The notes under the pieces: generated by a model
What the model saw: the letters and a program-made list of their open reading frames with translations, nothing else
Told to the model about the DNA's origin: nothing
Database searches by the model: none
From: a bacterium
GTDB lineage: Bacteria; Bacteroidota; Ignavibacteria; Kapaibacteriales; UBA2268
Direction: 5' to 3'
Length of the DNA: 45,074 bases
Assembly (NCBI GenBank): GCA_024711295.1
Contig: JANJTB010000037.1
Span: 1 to 45,074 of the forward strand
Program-made: the position numbers and the translations under genes
Part shown: positions 7,663 to 17,165 of the stretch, one piece after another
Numbering within the stretch: position 1 is the stretch's first letter
Layout of the letters: each line of letters opens with the position of its first letter

Positions 7663-10600
7663 ATGCGCTTCATGTTGTTATTTTTACTTGCAGTACTTTT
7701 TATTTCATGTTCCGATAAAATGACGGTAGAAGTTGTTAAGACCAATGCCGGACCAAATTCTGTAATTCAAAATGTTGATCCGATATATTTCGAATTCAAT
7801 ACCGACTTGTGGGATATGTCTAAATTTTCTGAATATCTCAATCAAGAATACCTGATAATCACTCCCAAACTCTCGGGAAGTTACAATATTATGAATTCAA
7901 GGACACTACAGTTTCTTCCCGCTTATGGTGCCCTAAACGAGAATACTGTCTATACGGTTCAAATAACCGATAAAGTACTCGGCGACAACAAAAAGCTTAA
8001 GCTTGGCGGAACAACAAGTTACAAGTTTTTGACAGCTAAATTAGAAGTGGTTAGTTTTGATTACTATTGGGGTGGTGATAAAAATGGTAATAGCAGGTAT
8101 CTGAATGTTAAGTATTCATTCAATATGCCGATTGAATTTGCCGTGGATTCAAGGCACTTTGCTTTTGAATTAAATGGTAAAAACATTTTACCTGAATTAA
8201 CCTCGAATTCATCAAATACTGATATAAAGCTTTCTTTTAATTTTGATAAAAGCAATGTACCTGATGATGTGTCAAAGTTTAAAATAATTATTGCTGAAGG
8301 AAATAGAATAGGCAATAACCTTGGCAGTAGTTTACTTGAAAAATTCGAAGATGTTCGAGAAATTGGTTCGATAAATGAATTTAATTTAACTTTTATTGAT
8401 AATAATACTAATAATTACAATTCTGAGATTACTCTTAAGTTTAGTCATGCTTTGCTTAATGACTTTGATTACAGGCAATTTCTTAATATAGATAATCAAA
8501 ATGATTACGAAATCTCAATTATAGAAAACAGTCTTATAATTACTAATTCATTTGAGCCTGCTTCATCTTATCAAATAATTCTAAAAAAAGGGCTTCCCTC
8601 GGAATTATCTGCATTGGATAAAGATATTGTACAGAGCATATACATGCAGGATATTGGCAGTGTGTTGAATTTTACAGAAGAAGAAGCAATGTATTTACCT
8701 ATGAAAGGTAGCAGGAATATTGGTGTTGAAATCAACGCGGTTGAAAATCTGTACATGACAATATATAAAGTATATGAGAATAATCTGCTTAATCTTTTTA
8801 GAGGCATAGACCAATTTTATGAATATGAAGTTGACGAAGACGGAAATGAATCGTATTTTTACGGATATGATACTAAGCGATACGGTGAACCACTCTTTAC
8901 CGGCAAAATAGTTAAGGAAAAACTTGCGAAAAAAGGTAATGTTCACTTGTTAAATATAGATTTCAAAGACTATATATCAGATAGAGGAATATACCTGATT
9001 AGATTATTCGACAGTACCAACAAATCACTTTCTGTTGACAAGGTAGTATCTATTAGTGACCTTGGAATAATCGCCAAAACAAATAATGACGAAGTTTTTG
9101 TATCTGTGAATTCTATTCAAGGAGCAGTTCCGATTAGTGGAGCAAAGGTTAAGCTCATAAGTTTTAACAATCAAAATATGACCGAAGGAACTACCAACGC
9201 AGATGGGAGTATTATATTTAAGGAATTATCAAAACGAAAGAAAGCGAAAATTCCTGCTATCGTTAGGGTCGAAAAAGGCAGTGATGTAAACTATCTTTTT
9301 CTCGATACTGACAAACAAATGAATACCTCAGTCTTTGATTTTCTTGGAGGTAGTGAGAAATCCGGTTACAAAGCATTTGTGTATAGCGACAGAGAGCTGT
9401 ACAGACCGGGTGATTCAGCATTCTTTTCTGCTATTGTTCGTGACGAAAAGAGGTCAACACTGAAACAGTTGCCCGTTACTCTAAAATTAATGCTTCCAAA
9501 TTATAAGGTTTTGAGAGAATTTTTTGCTGAGACTGACGAAAATGGTGGCCTGGAAATCAAATACAAAATTCCACAAAACGCAATTACCGGAAATTATATC
9601 GTAAAAGCTTTTACTTCATCCAAATTAGAATTGGGTGTTTATAAGTTTAGTGTCGAGCAGTTTATACCGGAGCGTATCAAATTATCAATCAAAACAGACA
9701 AAGAAAATTACAAAATCAATGATATTTTAAAGGTTAAGAGCTTGGTTGAAAACTTGTACGGTTCACCTGCAACCGGCAGGACCTTCGATTATACTATTTC
9801 GTACAAATCAAAAGTATTTAAGAATAGGGAATTACAGAATTATAAATTTGATATCGAGAATACCTCACTTTATGAGGTGGAAAGTTCGGGAAGCGGAATA
9901 AGTGATAGCAAAGGAGAAATTGTTTTTGATCTGGCATTGAGCCAACTCGCTAACTGCGGTAATTTGGAAGCATTAATAAATGTATCGGCGATGGATGAAT
10001 CCGGCAGGTATGTCAAAGCTAATAAAAAGGTCCAGATAGCTACTCAAAACTACTATCTTGGAATTGGAAAAACTGATAATTGGCTCAGCATAAACCGTAC
10101 ACATAAAGTCCCGGTTATTGCTGTAAACTCCGAGGGTAAAAGTGCATCAAACGTAAAAGCCAGAATTGAAATTTACCGAAAAGTATGGAGATCTGTTGCA
10201 CATCGTTCGGAATACAGCGACTACGTGTATTATAATAATGAAGAAAGTTTCGAACAAATGGTATCGAGAGATGTTACTATCGGTGGACGTGATTTCGCTA
10301 TACCATTCAAGCCAACTACATCAGGTATTTATGAAATTAGAGTGTCATTGCCGGATGCTCAGTCTTATGTGAAGTATGAATATATGGTTTATTCTGACAG
10401 TTACGTAAGCACAACTGCATTTGAAGTAAATAAAGAGGGATATATTGATATATATTCAGAGTCGGATTCCTATTTTATTGGCGAGAAAGCTAAGTTGATG
10501 TTCAGAACGCCATTCAACGGCAGGTTAATTGTCACTGTCGAAAGACACGGCGTGATAGAAAGTTACTCTCTCTCTACAAAAAACAAGACTGCAGAATTGG

Positions 10601-13098
10601 TGTTGGACATAAAGGATTCTTACCTACCCAATATCTATGTATCTGCGGTATTGGTAAAGCCAATTGTTGACAGCGAAATACCGATAAATGTAGCTTATGG
10701 ATATCTACCATTGAAGATAGACAACAAATCTTCAATTCTTCCCGTTTCGATAAATGTACCCAATCAAATTAGAAGTAATACTACCCAAACTGTAAGGGTA
10801 AAGACAAGTCCGCGTAAAAATATCAATCTTACAGTGGCTGTTGTTGACGAAGGGATTCATCAGGTAAAGAAAACAAAATCACCTGATCCGCACGGTTTTT
10901 TCTATGAAAAGATTGCATTGGGAATAAGTACATTCGACATTTATAAGTACATTTTTCCTGAACTGAAGAGCTCAAAATTAGCTTATGGCGGTGGTGAGGG
11001 CTACGAAGAATTAATGGATAATTTTTTATTCAATAAATTTGCAGATGAGAGAGTAAAACCATTGGCTTTGTGGAGCGGTATTCTAAAAACCAATGAGCAG
11101 GGAGAAGCTGTTTTTACGTTCTTTGTGCCGGAATTTTCAGGTTCGCTGCGTGTAAGTGCAGTTGCATATTATGACGAGAATTTTGGTAAAGCTGATACAA
11201 ATATTTTTGTGAAAGACCCCATTATTGCAAGTATGGGATTACCTAGATTTCTCTCTGCCAAAGATTTGTCTGAAGGTTCTGTTTTATTGTCAAACACAAC
11301 TAATAATGAAATTAATGTTAAGTTCGGAATTTCAGGTTCAGGACCAGTAAAAATATCAAATCTTAAGTCAAGTAATGCTTTAATTCCTGCGAATTCCGAA
11401 AAAAGGATCCGCTTTGATGTTCAAGCATTAAATTATGAGGGCTTAGGTGAAATAACTTTTTCTGGTAGTTACGGCTCTGAAAAATTTTCACAAAAGGTGA
11501 AATTGCCTGTTCGATACTCCCTAGCGTATCAGAAAACCTATGAAAGTGGAATTCTGAGTAACGGTAATACCAAAAACATTACTCACGGTAGTGAGTTCGA
11601 AAAAGGTACTTCTATAACAAATGTGATAATAAGCAGGTATCCTGTTGTTGAGTTTTTCAACAGTATTGATTATCTCAATGATTACCCCTATGGATGTATG
11701 GAGCAGATTGTCTCAAAAGCATTTCCTATGCTGTATTTTCCGGAATTAGCAAATGTATCCTCAGACGATTCTGATAGGTATAAATTCGCTAGCGCAAAGG
11801 AAAAAGTTACAACTGTGATTGACCGAATTAAAATGTTACAGCTTTACGATGGTGGCTGGGCTCTGTGGGAGTCTGAATACAATTCGCACTGGTGGACTAC
11901 AAGCTATGTCAGTCACTTTTTACTTTCAGCTCAGAAAGCCGGATATAATGTTGACCCAACAATAATTAACAGAGCTTTGAATAACCTGAAAGATAATATC
12001 AATTTTAACTCCGGACCTGAGAAAAAAATCATTCACCGACTTGTTAGTAATAATATAGTAAATGATAAGTATTATTACAGAAAAGAAATATTTTACTCTT
12101 TATTTACTTTGTCGTTGGCAGGTAAGTCAAATTACTCTGCGATGAATTTGTTCAAAAACAAGATCAGAGAAGTATCTTCTGACTCCAGAAGTTTGCTTGC
12201 TGCAGCATTCAAACTGTCAGGCGATGAAGTGTCGTTTAACTCTATTATTGCGGAAAAATTTGAGCAGCATGATAATTATTCATATCTTGATAATTATTCT
12301 TTTAGCTCGGGTATAAGAGACTTGGCGCTATCGTTGTATGCAATTGCTTTGGTTTCTCCTTATGACTTAAGAATTCCCGACATGACCAAAAACCTTGCTA
12401 AGCTTTTGAAAAATAATACATCTATTACTACTCAGGATGCAGCATTCGGATTTATGGCTTTAGGTATGGTACTCAAATCTGATGGTAGAAGCAGTGCCAA
12501 AGGATATGCCAACAACGGTAAGATAGAAATTGCTAGAATTAGCGAAAAAAATAAAATTGCAAATGGTACAAGTCGAACAGGATCACTTATAATAAAATCC
12601 GAAAATGAGTCTAAGATGTATTATTTTGCAAATACTATTGGTGTACCTAAAGGTGGAGTGTTTAAAGAGCAGGACAACAAAGTTAAAGTCAGGAGGGAAT
12701 ATTATGGCAAAGCGGGCAACTTTGTAAATCTTAACAATATTAAAGTAGGTGATATCATTTGTGTGAAATTAATATTAAGCTCTATCGGAGAGAAAATTCC
12801 TTACGAAAATATGGTAATTACCGATTTACTCCCTGCAGGGTTCGAAATAGAGAATCCAAGACTTTCGGAAATTAACTCATATCCATGGATAAAAAAAACC
12901 AATATACCTCAGCATTATGATTATCGGGACGACAGAGTTAATCTCTATTTTAATTATGAAAAAGATTCAGAGTTTTATTATACTATACGAGCTGTATCAC
13001 CCGGAAAATTTAAATTAGGCTCTGTAACAGCATCTGCAATGTACAACAGCGAGGTTTTCTCAATAAGCGGTAAAGGTGAAATTCAGATTAGCAGGTAA
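7663..13098 (+). CDS. Alpha-2-macroglobulin family lipoprotein with thioester motif
   Basis: An 1811-residue bacterial alpha-2-macroglobulin. The ATG at 7663 is preferred over 7648 because GGGGG lies 8 bases before it and it begins a clean lipoprotein signal peptide (lipobox LFISC, lipidated cysteine at residue 16). An array of beta-sandwich macroglobulin domains follows, including the SDRELYRPGDSAFF motif typical of the family and the segment around WSGILKTNEQGEAVFTF. The reactive thioester motif is intact (YGCMEQ, Cys about residue 1345 and Gln about 1348) and is followed by the alpha-helical thioester domain (DGGWALWESEYNSHWWTTSYVSHFL). Such proteins trap proteases in the periplasm to protect the cell envelope. 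The usual partner gene pbpC is not adjacent here, and the gene stands alone. Confidence 0.93.
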   Translation: MRFMLLFLLAVLFISCSDKMTVEVVKTNAGPNSVIQNVDPIYFEFNTDLWDMSKFSEYLNQEYLIITPKLSGSYNIMNSRTLQFLPAYGALNENTVYTVQITDKVLGDNKKLKLGGTTSYKFLTAKLEVVSFDYYWGGDKNGNSRYLNVKYSFNMPIEFAVDSRHFAFELNGKNILPELTSNSSNTDIKLSFNFDKSNVPDDVSKFKIIIAEGNRIGNNLGSSLLEKFEDVREIGSINEFNLTFIDNNTNNYNSEITLKFSHALLNDFDYRQFLNIDNQNDYEISIIENSLIITNSFEPASSYQIILKKGLPSELSALDKDIVQSIYMQDIGSVLNFTEEEAMYLPMKGSRNIGVEINAVENLYMTIYKVYENNLLNLFRGIDQFYEYEVDEDGNESYFYGYDTKRYGEPLFTGKIVKEKLAKKGNVHLLNIDFKDYISDRGIYLIRLFDSTNKSLSVDKVVSISDLGIIAKTNNDEVFVSVNSIQGAVPISGAKVKLISFNNQNMTEGTTNADGSIIFKELSKRKKAKIPAIVRVEKGSDVNYLFLDTDKQMNTSVFDFLGGSEKSGYKAFVYSDRELYRPGDSAFFSAIVRDEKRSTLKQLPVTLKLMLPNYKVLREFFAETDENGGLEIKYKIPQNAITGNYIVKAFTSSKLELGVYKFSVEQFIPERIKLSIKTDKENYKINDILKVKSLVENLYGSPATGRTFDYTISYKSKVFKNRELQNYKFDIENTSLYEVESSGSGISDSKGEIVFDLALSQLANCGNLEALINVSAMDESGRYVKANKKVQIATQNYYLGIGKTDNWLSINRTHKVPVIAVNSEGKSASNVKARIEIYRKVWRSVAHRSEYSDYVYYNNEESFEQMVSRDVTIGGRDFAIPFKPTTSGIYEIRVSLPDAQSYVKYEYMVYSDSYVSTTAFEVNKEGYIDIYSESDSYFIGEKAKLMFRTPFNGRLIVTVERHGVIESYSLSTKNKTAELVLDIKDSYLPNIYVSAVLVKPIVDSEIPINVAYGYLPLKIDNKSSILPVSINVPNQIRSNTTQTVRVKTSPRKNINLTVAVVDEGIHQVKKTKSPDPHGFFYEKIALGISTFDIYKYIFPELKSSKLAYGGGEGYEELMDNFLFNKFADERVKPLALWSGILKTNEQGEAVFTFFVPEFSGSLRVSAVAYYDENFGKADTNIFVKDPIIASMGLPRFLSAKDLSEGSVLLSNTTNNEINVKFGISGSGPVKISNLKSSNALIPANSEKRIRFDVQALNYEGLGEITFSGSYGSEKFSQKVKLPVRYSLAYQKTYESGILSNGNTKNITHGSEFEKGTSITNVIISRYPVVEFFNSIDYLNDYPYGCMEQIVSKAFPMLYFPELANVSSDDSDRYKFASAKEKVTTVIDRIKMLQLYDGGWALWESEYNSHWWTTSYVSHFLLSAQKAGYNVDPTIINRALNNLKDNINFNSGPEKKIIHRLVSNNIVNDKYYYRKEIFYSLFTLSLAGKSNYSAMNLFKNKIREVSSDSRSLLAAAFKLSGDEVSFNSIIAEKFEQHDNYSYLDNYSFSSGIRDLALSLYAIALVSPYDLRIPDMTKNLAKLLKNNTSITTQDAAFGFMALGMVLKSDGRSSAKGYANNGKIEIARISEKNKIANGTSRTGSLIIKSENESKMYYFANTIGVPKGGVFKEQDNKVKVRREYYGKAGNFVNLNNIKVGDIICVKLILSSIGEKIPYENMVITDLLPAGFEIENPRLSEINSYPWIKKTNIPQHYDYRDDRVNLYFNYEKDSEFYYTIRAVSPGKFKLGSVTASAMYNSEVFSISGKGEIQISR

Positions 13099-13164
13099 AT
13101 AATTATTCTTCTATCCACCGGATTGGTTTTAATATATGAATTTGTTTATTGATTAAAGGCAAAT

Positions 13165-13185
13165 AATAGAATGGATGATTCTATT
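13165..13185. promoter_or_regulatory. 8-bp inverted repeat upstream of the WD40/T9SS gene
   Basis: A perfect dyad AATAGAAT, five bases, ATTCTATT, lies about 63 bases before the ATG at 13248. It could be an operator or a leader hairpin. There is no T-run, so it is not a terminator. Confidence 0.35.
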
Positions 13186-13247
13186 AAAAGTATTTGTATA
13201 AAAAACAACACTTTATAAGCGAATTATTTTTTTTTGGAGGTTTCATT

Positions 13248-14528
13248 ATGAAACGATGTTTGTTATTAACAGTGACATTAATGATTTTGATGTCAAATTT
13301 TGGTATTGCAGAAAGCGATACGGTCTGGGTTAAGAAAATTGGGAGTGAAGTTTTACAAGTTAAGTTCAGTCCTGATGGTGAAAAGATTTATGTAGGTGGT
13401 GCAAATTACAAACCATTTATTGTCTCAACTTTAACAGGTGAAACAATAAAGGAATTTGAACAAAGTTTTGTTTCTGTAACCGCAATGGATTTATCAAAGG
13501 ATGGTGAATGGTTAATTATAGGCGGAGGCAATAGAAATGTTGAATTAATTAATACTAAAAATGAAAGTAATAAAAATTTAATTATACCACAGGAAATTAA
13601 TCAGTTATATGAAAATATGATAATTTATTCAGCTTCGATTTCTGTTGATAATAAGCATTGCTGCATTGTAACAGTAGGTAGTAATAAACAGGATTTACGT
13701 GAAGGTCATATAATAATTTGGGACTTAAAAACTCAAACTTATTTAAATAACATTGATGTTGGTTTCGCTAAACGAGCAAGATACTCACCAACAGAAAACA
13801 TTTTAGCAGTGTGTTATGATGCAGCAGATGTTGATTGTCCTATCGAATTATACAATACTGATACTTATCAAAAAATTAAAACTTTAGGTTATCATAGCTC
13901 TAATACTCAAGACATCTCTTTCTCACCGGACGGTTCACTTCTTGCTTCGTGTGGTTGGGATGGTATAATCAAGATTTGGGATGTAGAACAGAAAAAATTA
14001 GTAAAAGAGTTTGGTGGAAATATTGAGGTTAATTCAGTTGGTTTTATAGGAAATGAAAAAGTAATAGGTGGTTGCGGGAATTTTCAAAATAGATATGTCA
14101 AAATATGGGATATTGTTTTGGAAAAATTACTTGGACAAATTAAAACTAATATTCAATTAGATATTGATATTTCTGAAATTAAAAATTATTGCGTTGTTGC
14201 AAATGCTTCATCAGGAATATTTTTATTCGACTATTTAAAAGTAATTACCGGTATCGGACTAACCGAAACAAATGTCAAAGATTTAATTAAACCCAATCCT
14301 ACAAATAATATTAGTGAAATTAATTTTTTTCTGCCATTTTCAGGAAAAACATTTATTTCAATCAATGATGCAAATGCTAAAGAAATCGAAATCCTTTATA
14401 ACGGATTTCTTGAGCATGGTCAACACAAATTACAATGGATTCCAAAGGGAGTTCCAAGTGGAATTTATTTCTGCAACATAACAGCAAAAAATTTCTCTAA
14501 AACATTGAAAATAATTCTGGAGAAGTGA
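13248..14528 (+). CDS. Secreted WD40-repeat protein with C-terminal sorting domain
   Basis: A 426-residue protein from the ATG at 13248. GGAGG lies 8 bases upstream, and the signal peptide (MKRCLLLTVTLMILMSNFGIA) begins exactly here, so the longer in-frame ORF from 13194 is rejected. The body holds WD40 blades, the clearest being ISFSPDGSLLASCGWDGIIKIWD at about residues 240-262. Earlier blades have VKFSPDGEKIYVGG and MDLSKDGEWLIIGGG. A seven-blade propeller is likely. The final ~75 residues (IKPNPTNNISEINFFLP, then GVPSGIYFCNITAKNFSKTLKI) form a T9SS/FlgD-like sorting tail. Propeller binding partners are unknown. It ends 28 bases before the 3' end of the convergent macB-like gene. Confidence 0.85.
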   Translation: MKRCLLLTVTLMILMSNFGIAESDTVWVKKIGSEVLQVKFSPDGEKIYVGGANYKPFIVSTLTGETIKEFEQSFVSVTAMDLSKDGEWLIIGGGNRNVELINTKNESNKNLIIPQEINQLYENMIIYSASISVDNKHCCIVTVGSNKQDLREGHIIIWDLKTQTYLNNIDVGFAKRARYSPTENILAVCYDAADVDCPIELYNTDTYQKIKTLGYHSSNTQDISFSPDGSLLASCGWDGIIKIWDVEQKKLVKEFGGNIEVNSVGFIGNEKVIGGCGNFQNRYVKIWDIVLEKLLGQIKTNIQLDIDISEIKNYCVVANASSGIFLFDYLKVITGIGLTETNVKDLIKPNPTNNISEINFFLPFSGKTFISINDANAKEIEILYNGFLEHGQHKLQWIPKGVPSGIYFCNITAKNFSKTLKIILEK

Positions 14529-14530
14529 AA

Positions 14531-14614
14531 ATGAAAAAATCAATATTGATAGTAATTATTCATATCTTAATAATTCAATTGTGTCTTGCATCGAGGCTCT
14601 ACGTGCAGGGGTAA
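14531..14614 (+). pseudogene. Orphan signal-peptide fragment fused to the macB 3' end
   Basis: Two bases after the WD40/T9SS stop, an ATG opens a 27-codon frame, MKKSILIVIIHILIIQLCLA plus seven residues. It reads as a good signal peptide but then runs antisense into the end of the macB-like gene and stops. This looks like the 5' end of a former second gene of the operon, cut off by a deletion or rearrangement that brought the macB-like gene next to it. It may still be translated as a short peptide. Confidence 0.45.
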
Positions 14615-15896
14615 TACCAAATAATAACCCGATTGAAATTGATACGACAAATGAAATTATAACCGAAAATGGTGTAACAATAGTTTTGATTTCAGTCAGG
14701 TTTTCAATAATATAGCTGGTCGAAACACCCAAAATAATTCCAATGATACCACCGCTCAAAGAAATAGCAACTGCTTCGCTCAAAAACTGTAACAATATAT
14801 CGCTTCGTGTAGCACCAACTGCTTTGCGAATACCAATTTCTCTAGTTCTTTCGAGCACTGACGCCAGCATAATGTTCATGATACCAATTCCACCAACTAT
14901 CAATGATATTGAAGCTATTGCACCGAGAACTATATTGAATATTCTTTTGGTAGATTGCTCTTGCTCAAGTAAAAGCTCTGGTACAACAATTTCAAAATCC
15001 TTCACGAAATTGTGCCTTCGCTCCAGAATTCGATGAATAATATCTACGGAGCTTCTGATATCCTCGCTATTTCTGAATGCTACAGTAACCTGGTCAAGCT
15101 GATTGTTGTTGACCTCTGCCTGCTCTCCTCTTCTGTTGCGTCGCTCCAGCTCTGCCTTAGTAACTATTGAGCGGTTATTAAATCTAACAAACATAGTCTC
15201 GAGTGGAATATAAATATCCATGTTGAAGTCTCTTATTCCGAGATTTTGAATATTTTCCTTTGAGATTTTCTTTTCGCTAAGAATTCCGATAACTCTAAAC
15301 CACTGCTCGTCGCATTTAATAACTTCGCCAATTGGGTTATCAGTCGGGAAAAGCTTTTTACTGACATCACTGCCAATCAGACACACATCTTCGGACTTTT
15401 TGAAACTCAAATCCGAAAAATCGTTTCCTTCGCTAATCGTAAAGTTATTTATTTTCAGGTAATCACGGTTAATGCCAACCAGATTTACAAGACGCTTGGT
15501 ATTTTTTCGTATGGCACTTACTTCGAAAATCAATTCAGGTGCAACTCTATCTACTGTAGGTACAAGCTTGCGTATTGAGTTCATATCGCCTAAGGTTAGC
15601 CCTGGGGAGAATTTTTCGGTATTATCTTTTTTTGCATCCGACGAACTTTCATCAGCCTCAGCTTCTGCCAGTTCTTTCATTTTCTTTTTGTCGAGTGGCT
15701 TGATTATTATATTATTAGTGCCGAGGAGTTTCATTTTTTCCAAAATTTCCTGCTCTGCACCACTGCCGATTGCAAGCATTGCAATAACCGATGCCACCCC
15801 AAAGATAATCCCTAAAGATGTAAGAATAGACCTGAGCTTATTTTGGAAAATTGCATCGGCAGCGATAAGTATGTTATATCCCCAGTTTAGTTTCAT
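14556..15896 (-). CDS. MacB-type ABC transporter permease (FtsX family)
   Basis: A 446-residue permease. One membrane segment lies near the N-terminus (LTSLGIIFGVASVIAMLAIG). A large extracytoplasmic MacB-PCD domain of about 240 residues follows, with a charged insert (KELAEAEADESSSDAKKDN). Three C-terminal membrane segments make the FtsX domain, with the usual ERTREIGIRKAVGAT loop and a typical end (ARRASMQDTIELLRYE). It overlaps the stop of the upstream HlyD-like gene in an ATGA, so the two are translationally coupled. Together they would form the inner-membrane and adaptor parts of a tripartite efflux or lipoprotein/peptide export pump. The ATPase subunit is not encoded beside them, and the substrate is unknown. 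Confidence 0.9.
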   Translation of the reverse strand: MKLNWGYNILIAADAIFQNKLRSILTSLGIIFGVASVIAMLAIGSGAEQEILEKMKLLGTNNIIIKPLDKKKMKELAEAEADESSSDAKKDNTEKFSPGLTLGDMNSIRKLVPTVDRVAPELIFEVSAIRKNTKRLVNLVGINRDYLKINNFTISEGNDFSDLSFKKSEDVCLIGSDVSKKLFPTDNPIGEVIKCDEQWFRVIGILSEKKISKENIQNLGIRDFNMDIYIPLETMFVRFNNRSIVTKAELERRNRRGEQAEVNNNQLDQVTVAFRNSEDIRSSVDIIHRILERRHNFVKDFEIVVPELLLEQEQSTKRIFNIVLGAIASISLIVGGIGIMNIMLASVLERTREIGIRKAVGATRSDILLQFLSEAVAISLSGGIIGIILGVSTSYIIENLTEIKTIVTPFSVIISFVVSISIGLLFGITPARRASMQDTIELLRYE

Positions 15897-17158
15897 TTGC
15901 CTGATGATAACTTGATTAATTTGAAGTCTTCGGTATTGCCCTCGGGTATCGAGAGCAGGATGTTGTCAGATTTTTTTAAGCCGCTTGATATCACAACTTC
16001 ATTATCGTTCATCATGTCAATCTTAACTTCCTGCCTAACGATAGATGAGTTATCTTTTTTGTAAACGAAATATGTTTTTGAGTCGCCTTTTTCGAATGTA
16101 TGCAATGCTTCGAGCGGAATAAAGAGCTTGTTAGGTATAGATGATATTAATATTTCGTTACCGGTGGTCATCGAGGGCAAAAGAGTAGAATCGGGTTCAT
16201 TAACTTTGATAATCACTTCAAATACTTTGGCATTCGAACCTCTTCGCTGCTCACCGATATTTGCAACTTTTTCGACAATTCCGGTAATTTTTTTGTCAGG
16301 ATTTGCATCTAGCGATATCTTAACCTCTTGCTTCGGTTTTACTTTTTGAATATCAATTTCATTAACATAAGTAACTGATTCCATGGAGGTGAGGTCGGGC
16401 AAAGTTGCTACTATGGGGTACCATGCATCAACTGTGGAGCCTACTACCTTGCGTCTGCCATCCCATTCCCTTGCATAAATCACCATACCGTCGGCAGGTG
16501 CGTTAATGGTGAACTGTTCGAGTGTTTCCATATAAAGTGAGAGCCGCTGTTGCTCTTTCATCATATCAGTGAGTATGATATTGATTTTGGTTATAGATTG
16601 TTTTACCTTAGTATCATAATTCTTCTTAGATTGGGCAAAACTACGCTCAGTTCGCTCATAATCAAGCTCTACCTGTCTGATTACAGAAGGTGCTTCGTAT
16701 TTTGACTGCTCAATCTGAAGTTTCTTTTCTTTGAGTGAGAATTCAATATTTTCTAGTTCGTCTCTTGCCTGAGACAAAGTGAGTGAGCTGTCGAGCTTTG
16801 CCTGAGTAAGCTGTGATTCGAATTTTTGTATGTTCAGCTGAATCTCTTTAACTTCTCTCATTACTTCGGATTTATCAAGCTCGGCAACAAAATCACCCAT
16901 TTTCACAAGTTTGCCCTCTTCGACAATATTTGTGATTTTCATCTGCCAAATTCCGATTGCTCTCGCATTATTCGGTCCGCGTATATCAATGCTGTTTTTT
17001 GCTCTAAGCTCGCCTGTGCTGTTTACCACAGACCTAAAGTCGCCATACGTCGGTTTGATGACAATATAATTATCAGCAGATTCTGTTTCGCTGAAGAAAA
17101 AGTATAATGATAATAAAATGATTAATATAACTGTTACTGAAATTAATATTTTTTTCAT
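15893..17158 (-). CDS. HlyD/MacA-type periplasmic adaptor protein
   Basis: A 421-residue membrane-fusion protein from the ATG at 17158. The frame is open further upstream to 17287, but that part lies inside the trmH gene in another frame and lacks a signal sequence, so it is rejected. An N-terminal membrane anchor (MKKILISVTVILIILLSLYFFF) is followed by a barrel-sandwich/lipoyl half (GELRAKNSIDIRGP) and a long alpha-helical hairpin (about 110-215, with heptads such as VKEIQLNIQKFESQLTQAKL). The second lipoyl half (INAPADGMVIYAREWDG) and beta-barrel follow. It would connect the permease at 14556-15896 to an outer-membrane channel. It starts 7 bases after the trmH stop and overlaps the permease start by four bases. 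Confidence 0.9.
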   Translation of the reverse strand: MKKILISVTVILIILLSLYFFFSETESADNYIVIKPTYGDFRSVVNSTGELRAKNSIDIRGPNNARAIGIWQMKITNIVEEGKLVKMGDFVAELDKSEVMREVKEIQLNIQKFESQLTQAKLDSSLTLSQARDELENIEFSLKEKKLQIEQSKYEAPSVIRQVELDYERTERSFAQSKKNYDTKVKQSITKINIILTDMMKEQQRLSLYMETLEQFTINAPADGMVIYAREWDGRRKVVGSTVDAWYPIVATLPDLTSMESVTYVNEIDIQKVKPKQEVKISLDANPDKKITGIVEKVANIGEQRRGSNAKVFEVIIKVNEPDSTLLPSMTTGNEILISSIPNKLFIPLEALHTFEKGDSKTYFVYKKDNSSIVRQEVKIDMMNDNEVVISSGLKKSDNILLSIPEGNTEDFKLIKLSSGK

Positions 17159-17165
17159 ATTTCTA

